A stretch of 26,043 bases of DNA, from contig JAFGOB010000143.1 in assembly GCA_016926695.1 (NCBI GenBank), positions 1 to 26,043 of the forward strand, in the 5' to 3' direction. How positions within the stretch are numbered: position 1 is the first letter of the stretch; each line of letters starts with the position of its first letter. The position numbers were made by a program, and so were the translations under genes. Origin of the DNA: Dehalococcoidales bacterium (GTDB lineage Bacteria; Chloroflexota; Dehalococcoidia; Dehalococcoidales; UBA3254). The notes beneath the pieces are model-generated. The model worked only from the letters and a program-made list of their open reading frames with translations, ran no database searches and was not told the DNA's origin. Shown piece after piece: positions 15,765 through 23,548 of the stretch.

Positions 15765-17348
15765 TCAGATATTTTCGTCTCTTTTCAGGCGTGTTAAAAG
15801 GGAAACTGTCTCCTTTGAAGGCGGGCTTCCCAGCTCAGAGTTCAGTATCTGACGGCAATTCTCATACCAGCGGAGGGCAATATTTTTCTGTCCCAGGCGG
15901 CTATAACTGGACATCAACATGCGATATGTATCTTCCCTGCAATTATCCTTTTCCAGGATCTTATGGCAGTAAGCGATACAGTTTTCATAATCGGCAATAT
16001 TCATCGAATAGTCGGCTAGCTTGTTTATTATCAACAGATAGATATCTTTCAGAGTTTCACGCCGTGAAATGGTCCAGTCTTCATACAGTGAGTCTTCCAG
16101 AAAGTCACCCTGATACAGGGACTCGGCTTTTTCGAACTTTCGCATGGCCTCTTCCAACTTTCCATCTCTTTCCAGGTGCTTCCCCTGGCTCCATAATCGC
16201 TCGAACTCTTCCGCGTCTACCAACAGCTCGATTTCAGGATTTATTGAATAGCCCTCACGAGAAAAGAGAATACCGGAATATTCCGGCTGATCGAAAAGGG
16301 GAGACAGAATCTGGCGAAGGTCATGGATAGCGGTCTTTAGGTTATTGGCTGCTGCTTTCGATCCGTAATCGGGCCATAATGCCCCCATTAATATATCCCT
16401 GGAGACCGGAGCGGTATGTTTACTGACAAGGTATTCGAAGACGGATTTGGCCCGGTTGCTTTGCCATTGTTTGATCTGTTTTGTGACGGAACAAACCCTG
16501 AATATACCCAGGCAGTATACCTCCAGCCGGTATTTTTCAGGTATGACTTCCGTTTTCAGATCCGCATCGGCGGGATACTGTAAAGATTGAAGCTGTAAGT
16601 GAAGCTGCCGGATAGTTTGCTCTTCTTGGGATAAAGCTTCCATAAGCTGGTTCAGTTGCTGTCTGGCCGCCTGAAAACTTTTCTGGAATATCCTTAACTT
16701 TTCAACAGCACTATCAAAATAATGATAAAACGTGTGAACACCATCTTCCACACCGGGTTTAGCCTGTATATTATTTTCCAACGGTTGTACGGCAACTGCC
16801 TCTTCTGAATTTAAGGAAGGTGCGGATATCAGGGTATCACTGGTATCCGTGCAAACTCCGATAATGCTTACAACCCTGTCCTGTTTATCAACCACCGGGC
16901 TCAAGCTTGTCAAAACAGAATATACCTCGCCATCCAGCCCAATTACAGGTATCAGGCCGGACCAGGTCCGGCGGCAACATACATGCTCGATAATTCCGTC
17001 AATTTGATCATGAAATTCTGGCGCGATGGCCTGTTTTATATTACTCCCAAGCATGTCTTCATAATTCCGTCTGTCCGGATTCGTAGCGGCGTCACTGACA
17101 AAGATGATATTTCCATGAAGATCAAACGCGATGACCTTTTCTCCCGGTATATTCCGCATGCGAGCCCGGCTTCTTGAACTTTTTTCATCCTTTTCATCAC
17201 CGGTCATTGCGGTGAATACCGGCTGGCTGGATGCTTTCGGCATTTCCGGGTATTTTCTCTCCACAGCGAGATCTCCCCCATCATCCCGGGTTGATCCGGG
17301 CATTCCCGTTCTTTTACCAGTTTTTTCAACTTCAGCTTTATTTTCCAA
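15765..17348 (-). CDS. PAS-BTAD (SARP-like) transcriptional regulator
   Basis: A 527-residue regulator divergent from the CIS operon. Residues 68-170 form a PAS-like sensor ('VIAFDLHGNIIFVSDAATNPDRRNYEDMLGS', 'VVSIIGVCTDTSD'). Residues 210-258 form a coiled coil for dimerisation. Residues 273-370 form a winged-helix DNA-binding domain of the OmpR/SARP type ('EVYCLGIFRV', 'RAKSVFEYLVSKHTAPVSRDILMGALWPD', 'NNLKTAIHDLRQIL', 'EGYSINPE'). Residues 377-525 form a bacterial transcriptional activation domain with TPR-like helices ('DAEEFERLW', 'YQGDFLEDSLYEDW', 'CHKILEKDNCREDTYRMLMSSYSRLGQ'). The first 67 residues are low complexity. The frame starts with TTG at 17348 (AAAGG nine bases ahead); ATG codons at residues 16 and 36 are alternatives. 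Location suggests that it controls the CIS genes. Confidence 0.85.
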   Translation of the reverse strand: MENKAEVEKTGKRTGMPGSTRDDGGDLAVERKYPEMPKASSQPVFTAMTGDEKDEKSSRSRARMRNIPGEKVIAFDLHGNIIFVSDAATNPDRRNYEDMLGSNIKQAIAPEFHDQIDGIIEHVCCRRTWSGLIPVIGLDGEVYSVLTSLSPVVDKQDRVVSIIGVCTDTSDTLISAPSLNSEEAVAVQPLENNIQAKPGVEDGVHTFYHYFDSAVEKLRIFQKSFQAARQQLNQLMEALSQEEQTIRQLHLQLQSLQYPADADLKTEVIPEKYRLEVYCLGIFRVCSVTKQIKQWQSNRAKSVFEYLVSKHTAPVSRDILMGALWPDYGSKAAANNLKTAIHDLRQILSPLFDQPEYSGILFSREGYSINPEIELLVDAEEFERLWSQGKHLERDGKLEEAMRKFEKAESLYQGDFLEDSLYEDWTISRRETLKDIYLLIINKLADYSMNIADYENCIAYCHKILEKDNCREDTYRMLMSSYSRLGQKNIALRWYENCRQILNSELGSPPSKETVSLLTRLKRDENI

Positions 17349-17472
17349 AACAACCGGCCTTTATCGGTCTTACTACTCTAAAAACGGTTAACAGGCAAAT
17401 CAGAGGTATATCAGTCAGTGAACGTATCAGGATGGGGAGAGTTTTATTCATTTGTATTTACGCAGGTTAATT

Positions 17473-17489
17473 GGATTATAGGATAATCC
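17473..17489. promoter_or_regulatory. Operator-like dyad over the regulator's -10 box
   Basis: GGATTAT-AGG-ATAATCC is a perfect 7-bp inverted repeat with a three-base centre. It overlaps the -10 hexamer of the leftward promoter, where a bound protein would block transcription. It is a candidate site for self-regulation by the PAS-BTAD protein or another regulator. BTAD/SARP proteins often prefer direct repeats, so the binder is uncertain. Confidence 0.4.
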
Positions 17490-17503
17490 TCCCCGGGATG
17501 CAA
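17475..17503 (-). promoter_or_regulatory. Sigma-70-type promoter of the PAS-BTAD gene
   Basis: On the minus strand TTGCAT (complement of 17498-17503), a 17-base spacer and a perfect TATAAT (complement of 17475-17480). A start near 17468 leaves a leader of about 120 bases to the TTG codon at 17348, or longer to the alternative ATGs. Confidence 0.6.
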
Positions 17504-17563
17504 TAACCTCAATCATGCAATTATTATTATCGATCCTACAAATATATTATAATCCCTGACGTT

Positions 17564-17693
17564 AGTGCAAAAAGGTCTGTTATTCAATTGTATAACCACT
17601 GTAGGTGTCATGCTGGATACCGACGCTTTCTTGTCTTCCGTCGGTCAGCATCTCAGTATGGGGTGGATTTTGCTTTTTATACCTTTTTGCACT
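17564..17693. repeat. 130-bp palindromic element with 13-bp terminal inverted repeats
   Basis: AGTGCAAAAAGGT (17564-17576) and ACCTTTTTGCACT (17681-17693) are perfect 13-bp terminal inverted repeats. Inside them is a second inverted repeat: ATGCTG-gat-ACCGACG (17610-17625) against CGTCGGTCAGCAT (17639-17651), with a three-base bulge and a 13-base loop. The whole folds into a nested hairpin of MITE-like size. I see no clear target-site duplication and no coding capacity. It sits in the divergent spacer upstream of the CIS operon. Confidence 0.6.
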
Positions 17694-17841
17694 TGAGCCT
17701 TTTTCGCGAAACTGAAAATTAACTTAAAATTATCCACTCATTTACCGGCTGTTGATAGTATATGACTTGTAACGGTCCGGAGAACTACCGGTATTTGCCG
17801 GAAGCAGCCTGCTGTCAACAAAAGGGAGAACAGTATAAGGG

Positions 17842-20079
17842 ATGGTCATTGCAGACTTACCCGGACAATATGAAATAAAACAATTCCAGACAAGTCTGGA
17901 CCATGTCCAGGCCGCACTGACGCTTTTATCCTTGAAACTTCAATCCTGGGCCATGTATCTACGCCACAACAAGCACAATACTGATACCGGCATGGATAAA
18001 TTTCAGGGACTGTACGTATCAGAAAAAGAAGTGGATGAGATTCTCTCCGAGCCGGGGATCAGGCTGCCCGGGGAGAATAAACGGCCAAGACGGGCATATT
18101 CAGATCAGGAAGTATCAATAATAAGGCAATATGAAGAACAATTTCTAATCCGTGAGAAGGAAGCTCTTGGCCGGGGGGTCAGTCTAAGGCTGGATACCCT
18201 GAAAAACATATATAAGCTATCCCGACTCGAAGTCGATACTATCCTGATATGCCTGTTATCTGAGTTTTCTGCAAAATACCAGAAACTCTATGCCTATTTG
18301 CAGGATGACATCACCAAAAAAGCTCCTACCCTGGACCTGGTTTTACGTTTTATCAGCGATACTCCGGAAGATATGTTCCGCGCCAGGGAATATTTCTTAC
18401 CGGACGCCCCACTGGTTAAGTACAGGTTGATAATTCTTCAGGAAGACCACGTGTCCGGCTCAGCATCCTTGCTGGTGAAATCGATCCACCTTGATGAACA
18501 TATAACAGGCTTTCTTTCGGGACAGGACCGAATCGATCCGTTCCTGACTTCATGTGCCAGGCTTATCCGCCCGGAGAAACAACTGACCGACCTGGTAATC
18601 GCAGACGACGTCAGAAACCGCCTGCGGGCTATAGTATCAAGTAATTCCAACACCGGGGTAATATGTAATCTTCAAGGAGCCCGAGGTCTTCATAAAACGG
18701 ATATCGCCGAGGCAATATGTTCCATGCTCAATAAGTCCATGCTGACGGTAAATGCCAGGATTCTGACTGCCCCGGAGACACCGTCCGATACTTACCTGCC
18801 GCTGATATTCAGGGAGGGACTGCTACAGGATGCGGTCCTTTATATCGAGGATTTATACGCTTTCCCCGGTGATAACAGGGAGACAGCGCTTTTTTATCGT
18901 AAGGTCATCCAGGAATCCGGCCATTATCTAAACTGGATAATACTGGACGTTGAGAAAGACTGGCAGTCTGAAAATATGTTCACCGGCAAAGTCTGCCTGA
19001 ACCTGGAATTACCGAACACAACCTATGAAGAAAGAATGCAATCATGGAAAAAAATCCTGAAAGAAAACAGCGGTTTTTCACAGGATATAAATATCGGCGA
19101 CCTCGCCGGAAAATTCAAGTTTCACACCGGCCAGATTTCCCAGGCGGCAAAGGCAGCCGTGAATTTGGCAAAATGGCGTGATCCTGAAACCGGTCTTGTC
19201 ACCGCCGAGGATCTTTATGCCGCCTGCCGGAAGCAGTCCGGGGGAACCCTTAGTGCGCTGGCTCGCAAGATCAATCCATGTTTCAGATGGGCGGATATTA
19301 TTTTACCGGTAGACCAGATGGAACAACTGCATGAGATATGCAGCTATATGCGATATTATCATACCGTCTATGAAGACTGGGGATTTGCCCGTAAATCATC
19401 ACTGGGAAAAGGACTGAAGGTGCTTTTTGCCGGTCCGTCAGGCACGGGTAAGACCATGGCGGCAGAGGTTATTGCCGGAGAGTTAAAGATAGACCTTTAT
19501 AAAATCGATCTCTCCACCATCGTCAGTAAATATATCGGAGAGACCGAGAAAAACCTGGACAGGATCTTCCAGGAAGGTCAGACCTCCAATGCTGTTTTGT
19601 TTTTTGATGAAGCCGACGCCATTTTCGGCAAACGTTCCGAGGTAAGAGATGCTCATGACAGGTATGCCAACATCGAAACGGCTTATCTCCTTCAGAAGAT
19701 GGACGAATATGAAGGAACGGTAATTCTGGCGACCAATCTGCGTAAGAACATGGACGAAGCCTTCGCGCGGCGTATGCATTTTACACTGGAGTTTCCGCTG
19801 CCGGAGGAGCCGGACAGGTACCGGATATGGCGGCAGGTCTTTCCACCTGAATCGCCCCTGGATAACAATATTGATTTCAATTTTTTGGCCCGCCAATTCA
19901 AGATCAGCGGGGGTAATATCAGGAACATTGCGCTGGGTTCTGCCTTTCTGGCCGCGGCTGACGGGGGTCAGATTAACATGAAACACCTGATCAAGACGGT
20001 AAAGCGAGAGTACCAAAAAATCGGCAAACTCTGCACCGAAGGAGACTTCGGCGCATATTTTGAGCTGGTAAAGAACTAA
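17842..20079 (+). CDS. AAA+ ATPase of a contractile injection system (Afp15/Pvc15-like)
   Basis: A 745-residue ATPase, first gene of the CIS operon. Relatives encoded in eCIS loci are needed for particle assembly. The C-terminal AAA+ module (about 480-720) is complete: Walker A 'GPSGTGKT' (531-538), Walker B 'VLFFDEAD' (585-592), sensor-1 'LATNLRKN' near 629-636, and arginines in 'FARRMHF' (641-647), followed by a sensor-2 region 'GGNIRNIAL'. An earlier AAA-like module (about 250-460) is degenerate: 'GARGLHKT' (279-286) has His in place of the key Gly, and 'AVLYIEDLYAF' replaces Walker B. The N-terminal 250 residues are helical with no known domain. The ATG has only GGG immediately ahead, with a better SD (AAAGGGAG) 14 bases away. 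The next gene starts 68 bases on. Confidence 0.88.
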   Translation: MVIADLPGQYEIKQFQTSLDHVQAALTLLSLKLQSWAMYLRHNKHNTDTGMDKFQGLYVSEKEVDEILSEPGIRLPGENKRPRRAYSDQEVSIIRQYEEQFLIREKEALGRGVSLRLDTLKNIYKLSRLEVDTILICLLSEFSAKYQKLYAYLQDDITKKAPTLDLVLRFISDTPEDMFRAREYFLPDAPLVKYRLIILQEDHVSGSASLLVKSIHLDEHITGFLSGQDRIDPFLTSCARLIRPEKQLTDLVIADDVRNRLRAIVSSNSNTGVICNLQGARGLHKTDIAEAICSMLNKSMLTVNARILTAPETPSDTYLPLIFREGLLQDAVLYIEDLYAFPGDNRETALFYRKVIQESGHYLNWIILDVEKDWQSENMFTGKVCLNLELPNTTYEERMQSWKKILKENSGFSQDINIGDLAGKFKFHTGQISQAAKAAVNLAKWRDPETGLVTAEDLYAACRKQSGGTLSALARKINPCFRWADIILPVDQMEQLHEICSYMRYYHTVYEDWGFARKSSLGKGLKVLFAGPSGTGKTMAAEVIAGELKIDLYKIDLSTIVSKYIGETEKNLDRIFQEGQTSNAVLFFDEADAIFGKRSEVRDAHDRYANIETAYLLQKMDEYEGTVILATNLRKNMDEAFARRMHFTLEFPLPEEPDRYRIWRQVFPPESPLDNNIDFNFLARQFKISGGNIRNIALGSAFLAAADGGQINMKHLIKTVKREYQKIGKLCTEGDFGAYFELVKN

Positions 20080-20147
20080 CACGGGGAAAACAAAAAATAT
20101 CGTGCAGGAATAGTAAAGGGAATAATGACAAATAGAGGAAATACCGG

Positions 20148-20972
20148 ATGATTAAAGATCTGGATGAAACCATCAAGCAACTGCTTGTGAAAAAAGGACA
20201 ACTTAACCACGGGGAGGTAGACATCAAGTTTGAGACTCCCGACCGTGAGTGGTCCGCTTCTCTATCCAGGCCTACCGTCAATCTCTATCTATACGATATC
20301 AGGGAAAATCACGAGCTGCGCGGAGTGGAATGGATAATAGAAAAGAACGGAAATAATACGGCTACCAGACGGAAAAACGCCCGCAGAATCAACCTGTCGT
20401 ACCTGGTAACCGTCTGGACAAATAATGTTGACGACCAGCACGGGCTGCTCTGGAGGGTATTATGCACGCTGATGCGTCATTCATCCATCCCCAGAGACCT
20501 GCTGATAGGAAAACTGGCGGAACAGGAGTACACCATCCTTACCCACACGGCCCAGCCGGACGGGCTTTTCAGTAATCCGGCCGATTTCTGGGCAGCTCTG
20601 GACAATGAGATTAAGCCGTCTTTCAATTACGTGGTTACGCTGCCCATGGATCCGGAGATGGCCTTTACAAGCGCGCTTGCCAGAACAAGCTCTCTGTCCG
20701 TAAACAGACCGGATGCAGAAGATTCAGAACCGGAAACACTGATAGCCATAAGCGGAAGGGTTTTCCGAAAAGGACAGCCGGATAATGCCATACCCGGAGC
20801 AGTCGTAGCAGCCAGGGAAGCCAACATGACCGCCGCCACGAATGAAAAAGGTCAGTATATTTTCAAAAGGATCCCATCCGGGAAGCAGACGCTTCAGGTA
20901 ACGCTGCCGGGCGAAAAGCCCAGGTCATTTACCGTTACCGTCCCGGATAAAAACTACGATATCGAAATATAG
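20148..20972 (+). CDS. Pvc16-like (DUF4255) sheath-terminator/cap protein fused to a carboxypeptidase-regulatory-like domain
   Basis: A 274-residue structural protein. Residues 1-185 match the DUF4255/Pvc16 N-terminal type ('MIKDLDETIKQLLVKKG', 'RPTVNLYLYDIRENHELRG', 'NLSYLVTVWTNNVDDQHGLLWRVLCTLMRH'). In Afp and PVC particles this family caps the tube and sheath at the end away from the baseplate. Residues 186-198 are an acidic linker. Residues 200-274 form a beta-sandwich of the carboxypeptidase-regulatory type ('ISGRVFRKGQPDNAIPGAVVAA', 'TNEKGQYIFKRIPSGKQTLQVT'), which would project from the cap. The start is supported by GAGG eight bases upstream. It sits between the ATPase and the sheath gene. 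The extra domain might bind a surface or a polymer, but that is inference. Confidence 0.85.
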   Translation: MIKDLDETIKQLLVKKGQLNHGEVDIKFETPDREWSASLSRPTVNLYLYDIRENHELRGVEWIIEKNGNNTATRRKNARRINLSYLVTVWTNNVDDQHGLLWRVLCTLMRHSSIPRDLLIGKLAEQEYTILTHTAQPDGLFSNPADFWAALDNEIKPSFNYVVTLPMDPEMAFTSALARTSSLSVNRPDAEDSEPETLIAISGRVFRKGQPDNAIPGAVVAAREANMTAATNEKGQYIFKRIPSGKQTLQVTLPGEKPRSFTVTVPDKNYDIEI

Positions 20973-21121
20973 ATCAGCTCATTTATGTGGGTAACTTATT
21001 GATAATATAGGGGGTGATGAATGTCATAATACCGGAGAAGAAATACGATTTTTGCCCGTAAAGGCCGGTACGGGCTGATTTCAGCGAGATCCGGCTAAAG
21101 TATAAAAAAGGAGATGACGCT
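20973..21121. other. Spacer before the sheath gene
   Basis: A 149-base spacer, the longest inside the CIS operon. It ends in AAAAAGGAG, the SD of the sheath. It may hold an internal promoter to boost the abundant sheath and tube proteins, but I could not define one with confidence. Confidence 0.3.
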
Positions 21122-22675
21122 ATGTCACCAGAATATCTTTCTCCCGGTGTATATATGGAAGAAGTCGACCGCGGCTCAAAACCCATTGAAGGTGCGGGTA
21201 CAGCCTGTGCCGCCTTCGTGGGCTTTGCACAAAAGGGGCCGATCGGTCAGCCTACCTTTATTCCCAACTGGACAGAATTCGTAACCAACTTCGGAGGATT
21301 CATCAAGGGCGGCTATCTGGCGCCGGCTGTCTACGGCTATTTCCAGAACGGGGGCGGACGCTGCTATGTCAGCCGGCTTCCCGGAGGTGAAACGGAAGCC
21401 GAGGGACCCAGGGCCGCTGTCACACTATCCAGCAGGGCTCAACCCGCTATCGAAAGCCTGGAAATCAAAGCTTTGCAGCCGGGCGAGAAGCCAACAGTTG
21501 AGGTAATCATCCCTGAGGGTGAAACATCGGGGGAGCAATTCACGCTTGTAGTACGTCAGGGAGGTGTTGAGGAAAAGTTTGAAAACCTCACACTGAAAAA
21601 GGGAAGGTCTTCACGTAACGTAGTGGATGTAGTCAATAAAGAGTCCAGGTTCGTGCATATCAGCGAAAAGGAATCCGGACTGAGCCCGGCTGAAAGGATT
21701 CCGAACCCGGGCGTGTACCCTCTGGCCGTTGTAGAGACTGCACCTGCCGCCACTACAGCCCTGGCCAAAATCAGCGCCTCTGAAATCGTCGGCAGTTCCG
21801 CTGAAAGAAAGGGACTGCTGGGTCTTGAAGTAGCCGATGATGTCACCATGGTATGCTGTCCGGACCTGATGGCGCTATACCAGTCCGCAGCGATCACGAT
21901 GGATGACGTCAAGTCGGTCCAGTCCTCCATGATCGCCCACTGCGAGAACATGAAGGACCGTTTTGCCATACTGGATTGTCCTCCCGGCATGAATCCTCAG
22001 GCAATCAAAGAATGGCGTATGAACACAGCCGGGTATGATACCAAATACGGCGCGGTATACTATCCCTGGATTAAAATTGCCGACCCTCTGGGTGGACCCA
22101 GCATCATGACTCCGCCCAGCGGCTATTTGGCAGGCATTTACGCCCGCAGCGACAATGAGCGCGGCGTCCACAAGGCCCCGGCCAATGAGGTTGTCAGAGG
22201 GGCTATCGGTATCGAAATGCAGATAACCAAGGGAGAACAGGATATCCTTAATCCCATCGGAGTAAACTGCATCCGCACCTTCCCCGGCAGGGGAATCCGT
22301 GTCTGGGGAGCCAGAACGCTTTCCAGCGACGCTTCCTGGCGGTACATTAACGTACGCCGCCTGTTCAACTTCATAGAAAAATCCATACAGACCGGTACGC
22401 AGTGGATCGTCTTCGAACCCAATGACGCTGCCCTGTGGGCCCGTATCAAGCGGGATATCACGGCTTTCCTGACCAACGTCTGGAGGACCGGAGCGTTGTT
22501 TGGGGCAACCCCATCACAGGCTTTTTATGTCAAATGCGATGAAGAGACCAATCCCCCGTCAATACGAGATGCGGGACAGGTAATTATTGAAATCGGTCTG
22601 GCCCCGGTTAAACCGGCTGAATTCGTGATATTCCGCATCAGCCAGTGGGCTGCCGGTTCCGAGACGTCTGAATAG
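21122..22675 (+). CDS. Contractile tail sheath protein
   Basis: A 517-residue sheath subunit of the phage-tail/eCIS family. The N-terminal signature is clear: 'YLSPGVYMEEVDRGSKPIEGAGTACAAFVGFAQKGP' (5-40), then 'WTEFVTNFGGF' and 'LAPAVYGYFQNGGGRCYVSRL' (67-87). Residues about 96-195 form an inserted domain rich in charged residues and strands, as in larger sheaths, expected to lie on the outer surface. The conserved C-terminal core follows: 'FAILDCPPG', 'YYPWIKIADP', 'PPSGYLAGIYARSDNERGVHKAPAN', 'NPIGVNCIRTFPGRGIRVWGARTLS', 'RRLFNFIEKSI', 'VFEPND' and a final 'IIEIGLAPVKPAEFVIFRI' strand that links neighbouring subunits. It is the only sheath gene in view, whereas Afp and PVC have three. It has a strong SD. 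The tube gene starts 31 bases later. Confidence 0.95.
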   Translation: MSPEYLSPGVYMEEVDRGSKPIEGAGTACAAFVGFAQKGPIGQPTFIPNWTEFVTNFGGFIKGGYLAPAVYGYFQNGGGRCYVSRLPGGETEAEGPRAAVTLSSRAQPAIESLEIKALQPGEKPTVEVIIPEGETSGEQFTLVVRQGGVEEKFENLTLKKGRSSRNVVDVVNKESRFVHISEKESGLSPAERIPNPGVYPLAVVETAPAATTALAKISASEIVGSSAERKGLLGLEVADDVTMVCCPDLMALYQSAAITMDDVKSVQSSMIAHCENMKDRFAILDCPPGMNPQAIKEWRMNTAGYDTKYGAVYYPWIKIADPLGGPSIMTPPSGYLAGIYARSDNERGVHKAPANEVVRGAIGIEMQITKGEQDILNPIGVNCIRTFPGRGIRVWGARTLSSDASWRYINVRRLFNFIEKSIQTGTQWIVFEPNDAALWARIKRDITAFLTNVWRTGALFGATPSQAFYVKCDEETNPPSIRDAGQVIIEIGLAPVKPAEFVIFRISQWAAGSETSE

Positions 22676-22706
22676 CTCAATGTGATTAAAAGGAGGATAA
22701 AATAAA

Positions 22707-23168
22707 ATGCCTTATGCTAATGATGCTTCAGCAAGGGAAGACCCACTACTTGGTTTTAATTTTGCTATTGATGTAGGCGGCACTATCACCGGTTACTTCA
22801 CCGAAGTCGGCGGACTTGGCTCCGAAAATGAAATCGTGGAGCAAAAAGTGGTCAACGACAAGGGTGTTGAAGTCATCCTGAAAATCCCCGGGCGCCTGAA
22901 ATGGGGAGATATCACACTGAAAAGGGGTATTACCTCCAGTATGGACCTCTGGGACTGGCGCAAAGAGATCGAGGAGGGCAAGGTCAATTCGGCCCGTAAG
23001 AACGGCTCCATTATTATGTATGACAGGGAGCTCAAGGAAGCCGCACGCTGGAATTTCATCAACGCCTGGCCTTCAAAAATAAGCGGGCCCGCTCCAAAAG
23101 CGGACGGCAATGAAATAGGAGTAGAAGAGCTTACCATAGTCCACGAGTTCATTGAACGTGTCAAATAG
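22707..23168 (+). CDS. Tail tube protein, first copy (Afp1/gp19-like)
   Basis: A 153-residue inner-tube subunit of the gp19/Hcp-like beta-barrel family. Recognised blocks are 'DPLLGFNFAIDVGGTITGYFTEVGGLGSENEIVEQK' (12-47), 'ILKIPGRLKWGDITLKRGITSSMDLWDWRKEIEEGK' (57-91), 'ARWNFINAWPSKISGP' (112-127) and the closing 'VEELTIVHEFIERV'. Subunits stack as hexameric rings inside the sheath and are pushed out when it contracts. It has a strong SD (AAAAGGAGG) and follows the sheath by 31 bases. A second, divergent tube-family protein lies three genes on (23721), a usual arrangement in CIS loci, where one forms the bulk tube and another joins tube to baseplate. Confidence 0.93.
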   Translation: MPYANDASAREDPLLGFNFAIDVGGTITGYFTEVGGLGSENEIVEQKVVNDKGVEVILKIPGRLKWGDITLKRGITSSMDLWDWRKEIEEGKVNSARKNGSIIMYDRELKEAARWNFINAWPSKISGPAPKADGNEIGVEELTIVHEFIERVK

Positions 23169-23179
23169 GAGGTCACATC

Positions 23180-23548
23180 ATGCTGCTACAGACTGAATTC
23201 GAATTTACTTTACCGCGGGGTTATGTGGACAGCGAAGGCAATCTTCACAAACAGGGTACCATGCGCCTGGCGACCGCCATGGATGAAATCGTCCCCCTGC
23301 GGGACCTGAGGGTCAAGTCGAATCAGGGCTACCTGGCGATAATCCTGTTATCCAGGGTTATCACCAGGCTGGGCAGTCTCCGGGACATTAATACCGGCGT
23401 TATTGAAAACCTGTTTTCCGCCGATTTTGCTTATCTTCAGGATTTCTATAAGCAGATAAATGAGAACGGTACTTCCGTGATTTCAATCACCTGCCCTGAA
23501 TGCAGCAAGGTTATTGAAGTGGACCTTGGACACCTGGGGGAATCGTAG
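23180..23548 (+). CDS. Tail assembly chaperone-like protein
   Basis: A 122-residue protein between the first tube gene and a start-less downstream frame. The opening 'TEFEFTLPRGYVDSEGNLHKQGTMRLATAMDEI' and helical body ('PLRDLRVKSNQGYLAIILLSRVITRLGSL', 'VIENLFSADFAYLQDFYKQIN') resemble the Mu gp41-type tail assembly proteins encoded after tube genes. A C-terminal 'CPECSK' is a half zinc-knuckle with no second Cys pair, so metal binding is unproven. The likely role is to help tube or baseplate assembly. The SD is AGGAGG seven bases before the ATG. The stop codon lies inside the next frame, and a run of five Gs sits three codons before it. Confidence 0.7.
   Translation: MLLQTEFEFTLPRGYVDSEGNLHKQGTMRLATAMDEIVPLRDLRVKSNQGYLAIILLSRVITRLGSLRDINTGVIENLFSADFAYLQDFYKQINENGTSVISITCPECSKVIEVDLGHLGES

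Larger units (their letters stand above)
17349..17841. other. Divergent control region between the regulator and the CIS operon
   Basis: A 493-base spacer with no coding frame of note. It holds the leftward promoter (17475-17503), an operator-like dyad over it (17473-17489) and a 130-base palindromic element (17564-17693). The right part (17700-17840) is AT-rich and must carry the start signals of the CIS operon, but I could not pick a convincing -35/-10 pair for it. That would suit an activator-dependent promoter. Confidence 0.55.

Noticed and set aside
19483..20082. Minus-strand frame of 199 codons opposite the ATPase
   Set aside because: It covers the region that encodes the intact second AAA+ module on the plus strand, including Walker B and the sensor motifs; shadow.
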